A stretch of DNA of 64,000 nt, from positions 124,001 through 188,000 of the forward strand of contig NZ_WTYK01000006.1 of assembly GCF_009828065.1 (NCBI RefSeq), read 5' to 3'. The stretch is from Croceibacterium soli. Lineage in GTDB: Bacteria > Pseudomonadota > Alphaproteobacteria > Sphingomonadales > Sphingomonadaceae. Of this stretch, positions 8,950 to 17,508 are shown piece by piece; within the stretch, counting starts at the first letter, position 1; each line of letters starts with the position of its first letter. Under the pieces are notes generated by a model. That model saw only the letters and a program-made list of their open reading frames with translations, was not told the DNA's origin and did no database searches. The translations under genes were made by a program, and so were the position numbers.

Positions 8950-10548
8950 ATGAAGTCGCCCGCTGGACCATCCGGCAGATCCGCATGGCTAGCGGCCGCT
9001 GCGCTCATGCTGTTCGGCCTGGGCTTCGCGCTGGCCGACCGCTTCCAGCTCACCCACGGCGTGCTCTACCGGGCGGCCGCCAACGACCCGGTATCCGCAG
9101 GGCGCAACCTGCTGTGGCTAGCGCTGCAGGCGCTGGCGCTGTTCGCCGCGATCGCGCTTGTCGGGCGGCGCATGTTCGCGGGGATCATGGTGCTGGCGGG
9201 CGCATCGATCCTGGTCAACCTGGCCTATGGGCAGACGCTTGGCGATACGGTCGATCCGGGCAAGCTGGCCTGGCTCGCCGCCGAGGCGAGGCAGGGCGGC
9301 AACGCCGCCGCCGAATTCACGGCGCCCCTGGTGCTCGCGGGACTGCAGGGGGCGGCGGCCGTCTTCCTGTTCATCGCCACGCGCCGGGCTCTGCACAAGG
9401 GCGGCTGGGTCTCCTCGCATCGGTTCGCCCCGGCCCTGGGGCTCGCGCTGCTGCTGTTGCCCAGCCTTGCCGCCGTTTCCCCGGCCGCGGCCGAGCGGAA
9501 CGTCTACTCGGCGGCCGTAGCCCTCGCGCTGGCCGAGCCGCCCCCGCCGCGTGAGCCGGTCACGCTGGAACCGCAGTCCGCCGGCGCGCCGCGCCACATC
9601 GTCTGGCTGGTGGACGAAAGCGTGGCCCATGCCGCCTTCGCGGACCTGATCGCCCCGGAGCTCGCCCCCTTCCAGCCGATCGACTTCGGCGCTGCCGCCT
9701 CGCTCGCCCACTGCAGCGCACCGTCGAACCTCGCGCTGCGTTCCGGTGTGGACGTGCGCCGCGCAGGACCGCGCATGGATTTGCGGACAACCTCGTCGAT
9801 CTGGGGCTATGCGCGCAAGTCCGGTTACCGCACGATCCTGATCGACGGCCAGACCACCGGCGCGCCGCAGAACCTGCTGCTGCAGCCGGAGCGCGCGTTG
9901 ATCGACGAAGTCCGGAGCGCGGCGGGCGGTATCGACACGGACCGCGAGATCGCCCGCGCGCTCAATCGCCAGCTACGCACCGATGGCCGCACGTTCACCT
10001 ATGCCGTGCTGCGCGGCGTGCACTTCCAGTACCGCGACCACTATCCTCCGGGTGCCATCCCCGCCGCCAGCCCGACCCGGCTGCATTACGAAACCGCGCT
10101 CACCCACTCCAAGGGAGGCTTCTTCGAAGTGCTCTTGGCCGGCGTCGACCGCGAGAACGTGGCGATCGTCTATACGTCCGACCACGGACAGAACCTCTCG
10201 GAAGGCGCACTGCCGCATTGCAGCCCGCAAGCCGTGGCCGACGAATTCCTCGTACCGCTGCTGGCGTTCCTGCCGGAGCGGCTTCGCGCGGCCTATGCGC
10301 AAGCGCCGCGCGCTGGCCATTCCGCGAGCCAGATCTTCCCGGCGACGCTGATCTGGATGGGGTACGATCCGGCGGCGGTCCAGCGGCGCTACGACAACGA
10401 CCTCGGCGCCCCGACGGCCCGCTACGTCCAGTTCGATCGCAATGTCGTGCCGCTCAGCCCCGGCGAGGCCATCGGCATCCGGGTCGACGCACCGTTCCCC
10501 GTGGCTCAATCCGCCGCAGCGAGGCGCACGTCTTCGTCGAGGCCGTAG
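8950..10548 (+). CDS. Membrane-anchored sulfatase-fold (phosphoethanolamine transferase-like) protein
   Basis: The 532-residue protein has hydrophobic segments in its first 200 residues (starting AAALMLFGLGFAL, then two or three more) and a C-terminal alkaline-phosphatase/sulfatase-type domain. SDHGQNL near residue 411 is the metal-binding signature, with a His-containing segment HYPPGAIP earlier. The architecture fits EptA/lipid-A-type phosphoethanolamine transferases. At the usual catalytic Thr region I read AHCSAPSNLAL, so the nucleophile would have to be a Ser. ATG 8950 follows AAGGAG with 9 nt spacing. Its last 43 bp overlap the tail of the L,D-transpeptidase on the other strand. Confidence 0.75.
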   Translation: MKSPAGPSGRSAWLAAAALMLFGLGFALADRFQLTHGVLYRAAANDPVSAGRNLLWLALQALALFAAIALVGRRMFAGIMVLAGASILVNLAYGQTLGDTVDPGKLAWLAAEARQGGNAAAEFTAPLVLAGLQGAAAVFLFIATRRALHKGGWVSSHRFAPALGLALLLLPSLAAVSPAAAERNVYSAAVALALAEPPPPREPVTLEPQSAGAPRHIVWLVDESVAHAAFADLIAPELAPFQPIDFGAAASLAHCSAPSNLALRSGVDVRRAGPRMDLRTTSSIWGYARKSGYRTILIDGQTTGAPQNLLLQPERALIDEVRSAAGGIDTDREIARALNRQLRTDGRTFTYAVLRGVHFQYRDHYPPGAIPAASPTRLHYETALTHSKGGFFEVLLAGVDRENVAIVYTSDHGQNLSEGALPHCSPQAVADEFLVPLLAFLPERLRAAYAQAPRAGHSASQIFPATLIWMGYDPAAVQRRYDNDLGAPTARYVQFDRNVVPLSPGEAIGIRVDAPFPVAQSAAARRTSSSRP

Positions 10549-11861
10549 GGATCGTCGCGGAAGGCGATTGCCGTACCGTCCGGGGATGCGGTGAGGTAGG
10601 TGATGTAGATCGGCACGGGCTGGGAAAGCTTGACCAGCTGCTCGGCGTCCTTGACCTTGGAGGGCAGCGGCTTGCCCATCAGCCAGCGGTGCATCCGCTC
10701 GGCATCCTCGAGCCGCACGCAGCCGGAGCTGAGCTGCCGCTCCTTCAAGTTCATCAGGTGCTTGTCTGGCGTGTCGTGCAGGTAAATGCCCTGGGGATTT
10801 GGGAATTCGAACTTCACTTTGCCCATGAAGTTGTCCCCGCCCGGCAACTGCCGCACGTGCACGCTGGCGAGCCCCTCGCGCACGGCGTGCCAGTCGATCT
10901 CCTTGGGGTCGAGCGTCGGCGCGTCCTCGCGCCAGTCGGCCAGCACTTCGTAGCGGCCCTGCTTGAGATAGCTCAGCCCGCGCTCGATCACATTGGGCGC
11001 GATGGTGGTCTGCACCAGATCGTTGGGGATGTTCCAGTACGGGTTGAGGATGGCGTGGCGGATGTAACCGGACATGATCGGCGTCTGCAGGTCGGGCTTG
11101 CCGACTACGACTTTCATCGAATCGACCGGCCTGCCGTCCTCGTACATCCACAGACGGGCGCCGGCGGCATCGACCAGCACGTGGCGGCCTTCAGGGATCG
11201 CCGGGATCGCGCGGATCCGGTCGAGATTGCGCCAGATCTGCTGCCGTTCGCTCTCGCTGAAGCGCGGATTGCTCATCGCCTCGCGCATCGGTGCGTAGAG
11301 CGGATGCATCCAGCGCATTTCGGCGACGTACTGTTCGAGGGATTCCGCCCGCGCCGCGGTCTCCAGGGCCTCGCCGACGCTCGGCACGCTGGGGCGCAGG
11401 ACCTCGTTCTCGTAGATCATGTCGCTGTGCTTCACCGCGCGCATCTGCCTGACATAGTCGGCGAACGCTTCGGAGAGGGCGACTTCCGCCTTCGCGGCGT
11501 CGTCTTCGTCGCCGCGCCGGGCGCGGTCGAGCAGCCTGGCCAGCTTGTCGGTCTCGAAGTCGTCGGGCTCGAGCCCGTCGAACTCCGCCGAGCGCAAACG
11601 CAAGAGCAGGAGCGTTGCCGCATCCGACGGGCGGCCCAGATCATCGACCCACAGGGGTTGGTTGTCGCGCGCGCGGTAGAAGGCCCGCAGGTCCTTGCCC
11701 ACACGGTCGCCGATCTCTTCGCGAATCAGCGCCTGGGTGCTGCCGCTGGGCTCCTCGCGCCAGTCTTCCGATTGCGCGGCGGCCACGCCCGGCATTGGCG
11801 CGAGCAAAGCCGCCGCGAAGATCGGTAGAAGCAGGCGGAGTGCCCGCGTGGAACGCTTCAT
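10506..11861 (-). CDS. L,D-transpeptidase, YcbB/LdtD type
   Basis: L,D-transpeptidases make 3-3 crosslinks in peptidoglycan in the periplasm. The 451-residue product has a signal peptide ending near AAAQ, a peptidoglycan-binding-like N-terminal part (LRAFYRARDNQPLWVDD) and a YkuD catalytic domain. The active site is IYLHDTPDKHL followed by RQLSSGCVRLEDA, giving His and Cys in the spacing seen in YcbB, where SSGCVR replaces the common SHGC. It is shorter than the E. coli enzyme of about 615 residues. An ATG 7 codons upstream (11882) is possible; 11861 places the signal peptide best. Confidence 0.9.
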   Translation of the reverse strand: MKRSTRALRLLLPIFAAALLAPMPGVAAAQSEDWREEPSGSTQALIREEIGDRVGKDLRAFYRARDNQPLWVDDLGRPSDAATLLLLRLRSAEFDGLEPDDFETDKLARLLDRARRGDEDDAAKAEVALSEAFADYVRQMRAVKHSDMIYENEVLRPSVPSVGEALETAARAESLEQYVAEMRWMHPLYAPMREAMSNPRFSESERQQIWRNLDRIRAIPAIPEGRHVLVDAAGARLWMYEDGRPVDSMKVVVGKPDLQTPIMSGYIRHAILNPYWNIPNDLVQTTIAPNVIERGLSYLKQGRYEVLADWREDAPTLDPKEIDWHAVREGLASVHVRQLPGGDNFMGKVKFEFPNPQGIYLHDTPDKHLMNLKERQLSSGCVRLEDAERMHRWLMGKPLPSKVKDAEQLVKLSQPVPIYITYLTASPDGTAIAFRDDPYGLDEDVRLAAAD

Positions 11862-11885
11862 ACTCCGCCTGCTCACTTCCATTCG

Positions 11886-12461
11886 TTACCCGCGTTCGCC
11901 CGTATAGGACGCCGGGACCGACTGCACCACGGGGCCGCCAGAGTAGTACTGGCCTTCGCGGATGTAGCCATCGACGCAGCCGTCGTTGTTCGAGTCGGCC
12001 CAGACGGCACCGGCGATACCGCCGACGGCAGCGCCGATCGCCGCACCCTCGAGTATTCCGAGGCCGCCGACGAGCGCGCCTGCGCCTGCACCCGCTGCGG
12101 CACCGAGACCGGCGCCAGTCACGGCCGAACCGCCGACGGACGGGCAGTTACGCGGCGCCATTCCGGCAGACTGGGTGGGAGCGCCCTCGTAGTACTGGCC
12201 ATTGTAGACATAGCCATCGGCGCGGCCGTCGTTGTTGCGGTCGGCCCAGACTGCGCCGGCCAGACCGCCGACGGCAGCGCCGATCGCCGCGCCTTCGAGA
12301 ACGCCAAGGCCGCCGATAGCGGCGCCCGCGCCGGCACCGAGGCCCGCGCCGATTGCTGCTCCGGTCCCGGCCGAAGCCAGCGTGTCGTCATTGGCAGTGG
12401 AAGTGCAGGCGGACAGGGGCAGTGCCGCCGCCGCCATCAGAGTGATTATTGCCTTGTTCAC
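11886..12461 (-). CDS. Glycine-zipper lipoprotein with internal duplication
   Basis: The 191-residue product starts at GTG 12461, 7 nt after AAGGAG, and has a lipobox LSAC with Cys-19, so it is a predicted lipoprotein. Two tandem 63-residue units (residues 33-95 and 115-177) are 47/63 identical. Each has a Gly/Ala zipper helix (GAAIGAAVGG), a DxNxDGxxD loop (DRNNDGRAD and DSNNDGCVD) of EF-hand or dockerin type, and a GQYY tail. Glycine-zipper lipoproteins insert in or brace the outer membrane; the acidic loop suggests calcium binding. It lies just upstream of the transpeptidase in transcription order, 24 bp away, so the two are probably one envelope operon. Confidence 0.85.
   Translation of the reverse strand: MNKAIITLMAAAALPLSACTSTANDDTLASAGTGAAIGAGLGAGAGAAIGGLGVLEGAAIGAAVGGLAGAVWADRNNDGRADGYVYNGQYYEGAPTQSAGMAPRNCPSVGGSAVTGAGLGAAAGAGAGALVGGLGILEGAAIGAAVGGIAGAVWADSNNDGCVDGYIREGQYYSGGPVVQSVPASYTGERG
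11931..12365 (-). repeat. Two diverged tandem copies inside the glycine-zipper gene
   Basis: Copy 1 is 12177-12365 and copy 2 is 11931-12119, each 189 bp, separated by 57 bp coding a linker with APRNCPS. The proteins encoded share 47 of 63 residues. Nucleotide identity is visibly high in the zipper segment. Confidence 0.85.
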
Positions 12462-12660
12462 GATGCTTCTCCTTCGACGCGCCATCGGCTGCGGTACGCC
12501 GCCCCTCAGGCACAGGGATTGGCCTCCCGCGCTCCCAACGAAAAGACCTTCGCCGGGTTCCATACCCTGGGCGGATCGAAAGTTGCGCGGTGCCAACGCA
12601 AGCTGAACGCACCAAAGGCCGAATCAGGTCCAAGGCTCGCGCGGAGCCGAGCGCACGGGA

Positions 12661-13365
12661 TCAGCGCGGCTCCCAGGTGAAATTCGTCCGCAGTTCGTAT
12701 TCGACCGCCTGCCCCCGTGCGTCGCGCGCCGGCCTGAAGCGAAAGCGCTGCTCCACTAGGCGGCACGTCGCCCGATCGAAGACATCGAAGCCGCTCGACC
12801 GGACCACGCGGCAGCGGTCCACCGCACCGTCGATGCGGACCCGGAATGCGATGAACACCGTGCCGGCGGCGCCCGCCGGTGGGTTCGCCCTGGCATAGTC
12901 TGCATGGCTCAGCGCCCCGGCAATGCGGACGGGCGGGGTGAACCCGCCGCTGCCTGTGCCGCTGCCGCCCGCGCCCGCCCCGCGGCCGCTACCCTCGCCG
13001 CCCCGCCCTGCTCCCGATCCGGCGGCGACACCCGAACCGCTGCCGGAGTCGCTGCCCGGATCGGGCGAAACCTCGGCCGGCACGGGGGTCTGCAGCGGAG
13101 CCGGCGGCTCCGGCGGTGAGGGGGCGTCGTCACTTTCGCCGCGGCTCGGCGGCGCGGCGGCGCCTTCTTCCTCGTCGACCGGTGGAGGCGGCTCGGGCGG
13201 AAGCGGCTCCGTCGGCAAGACCGCCACGAGGTCGCCCTCGGGCTTTGGCGGGACCGACGGATCGGCGGCAAACAGGACCAGCAAGGCCACCGCCGCAACG
13301 TGCACTCCGACCGCCGCGGCCAAGCCAAGCGCACGGTTGCGGTTCCCCAGCGGTTGTACGGCCAT
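12661..13365 (-). CDS. TonB-like energy transducer
   Basis: The 234-residue protein has one N-terminal membrane anchor (residues 13-33), a long low-complexity periplasmic linker rich in Pro and Glu then Gly and Ser (about residues 40-145), and a TonB_C domain. The domain shows RIDGAVDRCRVVRSSGFDVFD and RFRFRPARDARG, matching the G-x-V-x-x-x-x-V-x-x-S-S-G pattern. TonB proteins couple the proton-motive force to outer-membrane receptors. No exbB/exbD are beside it. The Gly/Ser segment (residues 106-144) is unusual in composition against the Pro-rich linkers typical of TonB. Confidence 0.85.
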   Translation of the reverse strand: MAVQPLGNRNRALGLAAAVGVHVAAVALLVLFAADPSVPPKPEGDLVAVLPTEPLPPEPPPPVDEEEGAAAPPSRGESDDAPSPPEPPAPLQTPVPAEVSPDPGSDSGSGSGVAAGSGAGRGGEGSGRGAGAGGSGTGSGGFTPPVRIAGALSHADYARANPPAGAAGTVFIAFRVRIDGAVDRCRVVRSSGFDVFDRATCRLVEQRFRFRPARDARGQAVEYELRTNFTWEPR

Positions 13366-13421
13366 CGCTCACCTGCTTGTGCTGGTGATTCAATGATCGA
13401 TCGGCCCGCTGGGTCCGAGGT

Positions 13422-14645
13422 CTAGGCCTGCTGCGTCTCCTGCGCCTGGCCCGCACGCGCCGTACCGCGCTCCATACCGGGCCGCAGGATCACTTTGGTC
13501 CATTCGTCCTGCTTGTCGTGGAAGTTGCGGTATCCTTCCGCAGCATCCTCGAGCGGCAGGTGATGGCTGATCAGGAATGTCGTATCGAGTTCGCCCTTCT
13601 CGATCTTCTCCAGCAGCATCTTGGTGTACTTGTGGACATGGGTCTGCCCGGTGCGGACCTTCAGCGCTTTTTCCATCAGCGCGCCGGTCGGGAACTTGTC
13701 CGCCAGGCCGCCATAGACGCCGGGGATCGAAACGCGCCCGCCCTTGCGGCAGGCGAGGATCGCCTGGCGCAGCACGTGGGCGCGGTCGGCGCCGATGCCG
13801 ACTTTCTGCTTCACCGCATCGGCCAGGTTGTCGGCGGCGAAGCCGTGCGCTTCCATGCCCACCGCGTCGATCACCGCGTCCACGCCGAGGCCGCCGCTCA
13901 TCTCCATCAGCGCCTGCAGCACGTTGCTTTCGCGGAAGTTCACGATCTCAGCGCCGAGCTTCTTCGCCAGCTCCAGCCGGTGCGGGTAGTGATCGATCGC
14001 GATCACTTTGGCGGCGCCCATGGCGATCGCCGATTGCACCGCAAACAGGCCGACAGGGCCACAGCCCCACACCGCCACGGTGTCGTCCGGGCCGATCTCG
14101 GCGTACTCGGCCGCCTGCCAGCCGGTCGGCAGGATGTCGGTCAGGAACAGCACCTGGTCGTCGGTCAGGTGATCGGGCACGACCACCGGGCCGACGTCGC
14201 TGAACGGAACGCGGACATATTCCGCCTGCCCGCCGGAGTATCCGCCGGCGAGATGCGAGTAGCCGAAGATGCCGGTCAGCGGATGGCCGTAGAGCGGGGC
14301 GGTAAGGTCCTGCTTCTCCACCGGGTTGGAGTTCTCGCAGCAGGAGAACTGCTCGATCGTGCAGTGGAAGCACTGCCCACAGGCGATGGGGAAGGGCACG
14401 ATCACCCGCTGCCCTTTCTGCAGCGTGCTGCCGGGGCCGGTCTCCACGACCTCGCCCATGAACTCGTGGCCCAGGATGTCGCCGGGCAGCACGCCGGGGA
14501 TCACCCCGTCGTACAAGTGCAGGTCCGAACCGCAGATCGCGGTAGAGGTGATCTTCAGGATCGCGTCGCGCGGGTTGATGATCTCGGGATCGTCCACGGT
14601 CTCGACGCGGACGTCCTGGTGTCCTTGCCAGGTAAGGGCGCGCAT
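13422..14645 (-). CDS. Zinc-dependent alcohol dehydrogenase, formaldehyde dehydrogenase-like (MDR family)
   Basis: The 407-residue medium-chain dehydrogenase shows catalytic zinc ligands (ICGSDLHLYDG; GHEFMGEV), a structural zinc cluster CGQCFHCTIEQFSCC near residues 96-110, and the Rossmann motif VWGCGPVGLFAV near residue 190. Length and the insertion pattern match the glutathione-independent formaldehyde dehydrogenase-like subgroup. It starts 1 bp after the stop of the SRPBCC gene, so the two are translated together. The substrate might be an aldehyde or alcohol; formaldehyde is only a family-based guess. Confidence 0.9.
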   Translation of the reverse strand: MRALTWQGHQDVRVETVDDPEIINPRDAILKITSTAICGSDLHLYDGVIPGVLPGDILGHEFMGEVVETGPGSTLQKGQRVIVPFPIACGQCFHCTIEQFSCCENSNPVEKQDLTAPLYGHPLTGIFGYSHLAGGYSGGQAEYVRVPFSDVGPVVVPDHLTDDQVLFLTDILPTGWQAAEYAEIGPDDTVAVWGCGPVGLFAVQSAIAMGAAKVIAIDHYPHRLELAKKLGAEIVNFRESNVLQALMEMSGGLGVDAVIDAVGMEAHGFAADNLADAVKQKVGIGADRAHVLRQAILACRKGGRVSIPGVYGGLADKFPTGALMEKALKVRTGQTHVHKYTKMLLEKIEKGELDTTFLISHHLPLEDAAEGYRNFHDKQDEWTKVILRPGMERGTARAGQAQETQQA

Positions 14646-14646
14646 C

Positions 14647-15300
14647 TCAGGCCTCCTCTTCCATCTTGGCTTTGCGGGTCTGGTCCTTGGTGCGCGCGGA
14701 GGTGGCGATCTCGCCGGTTTCCATCAGCATCTTGAAGCGCTTGAGATCGTGCCGCGACTGGATCTGCGGTTCGCGGCGGAAAGCCTTGGCGAAGATCCGC
14801 CCCATCGCCCCGGCCGGCGGCTTGTAGCCGATGATCAGCGAGACGCGCGTGCCCCGCGAGCCCGGAGCGTCGGTGAACGTCACCCGCCCGGTCGTCTCGA
14901 TCTCGGAGCCCTCGACGGAGCGCCAGGCGATGACCTCGCTCTTGCGGTCCTCGGCCACTTCGGTGACCACGTCCACCATGTGCCCTGCCGGCGCGCGGAT
15001 GCGCCAGTTCGCCTTGTCCTGCCCTTCGACAGGGCGGACCTCGAGCAGGTTCTCCATGAACTTCGGCAGGTTCTGGAAGTCGCGCCAGTGGTCGTAGAGT
15101 TCCTGCCGAGGCTTGCCGATGGTGACGGTGCAGCCTTCGACGTCCATCTCGCCGGAAGCATGGCGCCCGGTGTAGTCGGGCGCATCGTCGGGTGAGGGCT
15201 TGGTGGCCCTGGCGCGGGCGGTCAGCAGCGCGCCGACGCCGACCGCGCCGAGCGTCAGGGCCAGGCCGACGGCCTTCTTCGCCGTGGAGTTGTGGTTCAT
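14647..15300 (-). CDS. SRPBCC-family (cyclase/dehydrase-like) membrane-anchored protein
   Basis: The 217-residue protein has an N-terminal hydrophobic helix (LALTLGAVGVGALLTA) and then a START/polyketide-cyclase-like domain: VTIGKPRQELYDHWRDFQNLPKFM, HMVDVVTEVAEDRKSEVIAWRS and GSRGTRVSLIIGY. Such domains bind hydrophobic ligands. A hydrophilic Lys/Glu-rich tail ends the protein. This SRPBCC plus formaldehyde-dehydrogenase-like pair recurs in alphaproteobacteria in stress-response settings, but a function has not been shown to my knowledge. Confidence 0.85.
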   Translation of the reverse strand: MNHNSTAKKAVGLALTLGAVGVGALLTARARATKPSPDDAPDYTGRHASGEMDVEGCTVTIGKPRQELYDHWRDFQNLPKFMENLLEVRPVEGQDKANWRIRAPAGHMVDVVTEVAEDRKSEVIAWRSVEGSEIETTGRVTFTDAPGSRGTRVSLIIGYKPPAGAMGRIFAKAFRREPQIQSRHDLKRFKMLMETGEIATSARTKDQTRKAKMEEEA

Positions 15301-15430
15301 CGGTTGATCTCCCAGTGCTGGCTGACCAACACGCCGGATCGATCATCCGTTCCGGCAGATCACCGTGAGCAGAGTGCGCCCTGCCCGGACGCGCCGGGCA
15401 GAGTGCATAGTCGGAACGTCGGCCCGCCGA

Positions 15431-16699
15431 TTAGGCGGCTGCGTCTTCCGCATCGAGACCGTAGGCCGTGTGCAGCACGCGAACTGCGAGTTCGGTCTCG
15501 TCCTCGTCGATCAGCACCGAGACCTTGATCTCGGAAGTGGAGATCGCCTGGATGTTGATCCCACGGTCGGCGAGCGCCTTGAACATCGTCGCCGCGACGC
15601 CCGCGTGGCTCTTCATGCCGACGCCGACGACCGAGATCTTGGCCACTTTGCTGTCGGTGATGATGCGGTTGAAGCCGATCTGCTCGCGCTTGTCCTCGAG
15701 CAGAGCCTGCGCGCGGACGAGATCGGCCTGGGGCACGGTGAAGGTCACGTCGGTCTCGCCCTTCTCGCGGCCGACGTTCTGGATGATCATGTCGACGTTG
15801 ATCGAAGCCTGGGCGAGCGGCTCGAAGATATGCGCCACCGCGCCGGGCTTGTCCGGCACACGGGTGAGCACGACGCGCGCCTCGTTCTTGTCGTGGGCGA
15901 TGCCGGTGACCAGTTGGCGTTCCATGTCGATACCTTCCATTTCCTCATCGGAGACGATCATCGTGCCGGGCAGATCATCGGCGGGCGGGGCATCGTCGCC
16001 GATAAAGCTGGAGAGCACCTGCACGCGCACGCCGCGCTTCATCGCCAGGCTGACCGAGCGGGTCTGCAGCACTTTGGCGCCGACCGAGGCCAGCTCGAGC
16101 ATTTCTTCGTAAGTGACGTACTTCAGCTTGCGGGCGCGGGCGACGATCCGCGGGTCGGTGGTGTAGACGCCGTCGACGTCGGTGTAGATGTCGCAGCGGT
16201 CGGCCTCGACCGCCGCCGCCACGGCCACTGCCGAAGTGTCGGACCCGCCGCGCCCCAGCGTGGTGATGCGCCCGGCGTCGGACACACCCTGAAAGCCGGG
16301 GATGACGGCGATCTCGCCGGCCCTCATCGCGGCGATCAGGGCTGCGGAATCGATGTCCGCCACCCGCGCGTTGGCATGGGCCTCGACCGTGCGGACCGGC
16401 AGCTGCCAGCCGAGCCAACTGCGCGCCTTGCAGCCCATCGCCTGCAGGGTGAGCGCAAGCAGGCCGCTGGTGACCTGTTCGCCGCTGGCCACGACGACGT
16501 CGTATTCGGCCGGATCGTAGAGCGGATTGGCCTCGCGGCAGAAGTTGACCAGGCGGTCGGTCTCGCCCGCCATCGCGCTGACGACCACGGCCACTTCGTG
16601 CCCGGCAGCCTGCTGCTTGCGGACGATCTGCGCCACGCGCCGGATGCGCTCGGTCCCGGCCATGGACGTGCCGCCGAATTTCATCACGATGCGGGCCAC
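15431..16699 (-). CDS. lysC: Aspartate kinase
   Basis: This enzyme phosphorylates aspartate, the first step to lysine, threonine and methionine. The 422-residue product has the kinase N-terminus MKFGGTSMAGTERIRRVA, GRGGSDTSAVAVAAA near residue 150, and two C-terminal ACT domains (VTGIAHDKNEARVVLTRVPDKPG and ISVVGVGMKSHAGVAATMF), as in feedback-inhibited kinases. The start is GTG 16699 with AGGGGA upstream; an internal ATG five codons later is a weaker choice. It is divergent from ubiG across 52 bp. Confidence 0.96.
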   Translation of the reverse strand: MARIVMKFGGTSMAGTERIRRVAQIVRKQQAAGHEVAVVVSAMAGETDRLVNFCREANPLYDPAEYDVVVASGEQVTSGLLALTLQAMGCKARSWLGWQLPVRTVEAHANARVADIDSAALIAAMRAGEIAVIPGFQGVSDAGRITTLGRGGSDTSAVAVAAAVEADRCDIYTDVDGVYTTDPRIVARARKLKYVTYEEMLELASVGAKVLQTRSVSLAMKRGVRVQVLSSFIGDDAPPADDLPGTMIVSDEEMEGIDMERQLVTGIAHDKNEARVVLTRVPDKPGAVAHIFEPLAQASINVDMIIQNVGREKGETDVTFTVPQADLVRAQALLEDKREQIGFNRIITDSKVAKISVVGVGMKSHAGVAATMFKALADRGINIQAISTSEIKVSVLIDEDETELAVRVLHTAYGLDAEDAAA

Positions 16700-16751
16700 G
16701 TGTCTAGTTCCCCTGCTGGCAAGCGGTGTCGCGCGCTGTTAGGGACAGCGA

Positions 16752-17489
16752 ATGTCCGATGCAACTGTAACTGCGGCAACCATCCGCCCGGAAGAAGCGG
16801 CCCATTTCGGCAAGCTGGCGAAGGACTGGTGGGACCCGAAAGGCTCCTCCGCGATGCTCCACCGGCTGAACCCGGTGCGGCTCGCCTTCCTGCGCGAGGC
16901 GATCGACGGCCACTGGGGCGGCGACACCGAGAATGTGAAGCCGCTGGCGGGCAAGACCGCGCTCGATGTCGGCTGCGGCGCCGGGCTGCTGACGGAGCCG
17001 CTCGCTCGGCTCGGGGCGCAAGTTACCGGCGTCGACGCGGCGGCGGAGAACGTCACCGCCGCGCAGATGCACGCGGCGGGGTCGGGCCTCTCGATCGACT
17101 ACCGCCACGGGGAGCTCGCACGGCTCGGACTCGGGCAGTTCGACCTCGTCACCACGATGGAAGTGATCGAGCACGTCGCGGACAAGGCCGCCTTCGTGGC
17201 CGAAATGGCGCGGCACCTCGCCCCCGGCGGGCTGATGGTGCTCTCCACCCCCAACCGCACGCCGCGGTCGCGCCTGCTGATGATCGGCCTCGCCGAGACG
17301 GTCGGTGCCATTCCGCGCGGCACGCACGAGTGGGACGATTTCGTCACGCCCGACGAGCTGCGCGAGTTGCTCGGCGCAGCGGGGCTGGAGATGGGTCCGC
17401 CGCGCGGGATCGCCTATTCGCCGCTCAGGGGCCTGCACCTTTCGAGCGACCTTTCGCTCAACTACCTGGTCACCGCACGGGCGGCCTGA
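16752..17489 (+). CDS. ubiG: Bifunctional 2-polyprenyl-6-hydroxyphenol methylase/3-demethylubiquinol 3-O-methyltransferase
   Basis: UbiG performs the two O-methylations of ubiquinone synthesis. The 245-residue protein has HFGKLAKDWWDPKGSSAMLHRLNPVRL at the N-terminus, typical of UbiG, and the SAM-binding motif ALDVGCGAGLLTEPLA near residues 72-87, then TTMEVIEHV and the substrate segment GTHEWDDFVTPDEL. AGGGA at 16741-16745 sets the start. Confidence 0.96.
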   Translation: MSDATVTAATIRPEEAAHFGKLAKDWWDPKGSSAMLHRLNPVRLAFLREAIDGHWGGDTENVKPLAGKTALDVGCGAGLLTEPLARLGAQVTGVDAAAENVTAAQMHAAGSGLSIDYRHGELARLGLGQFDLVTTMEVIEHVADKAAFVAEMARHLAPGGLMVLSTPNRTPRSRLLMIGLAETVGAIPRGTHEWDDFVTPDELRELLGAAGLEMGPPRGIAYSPLRGLHLSSDLSLNYLVTARAA

Positions 17490-17508
17490 ACCCCGCCCCT
17501 CCCGCATC

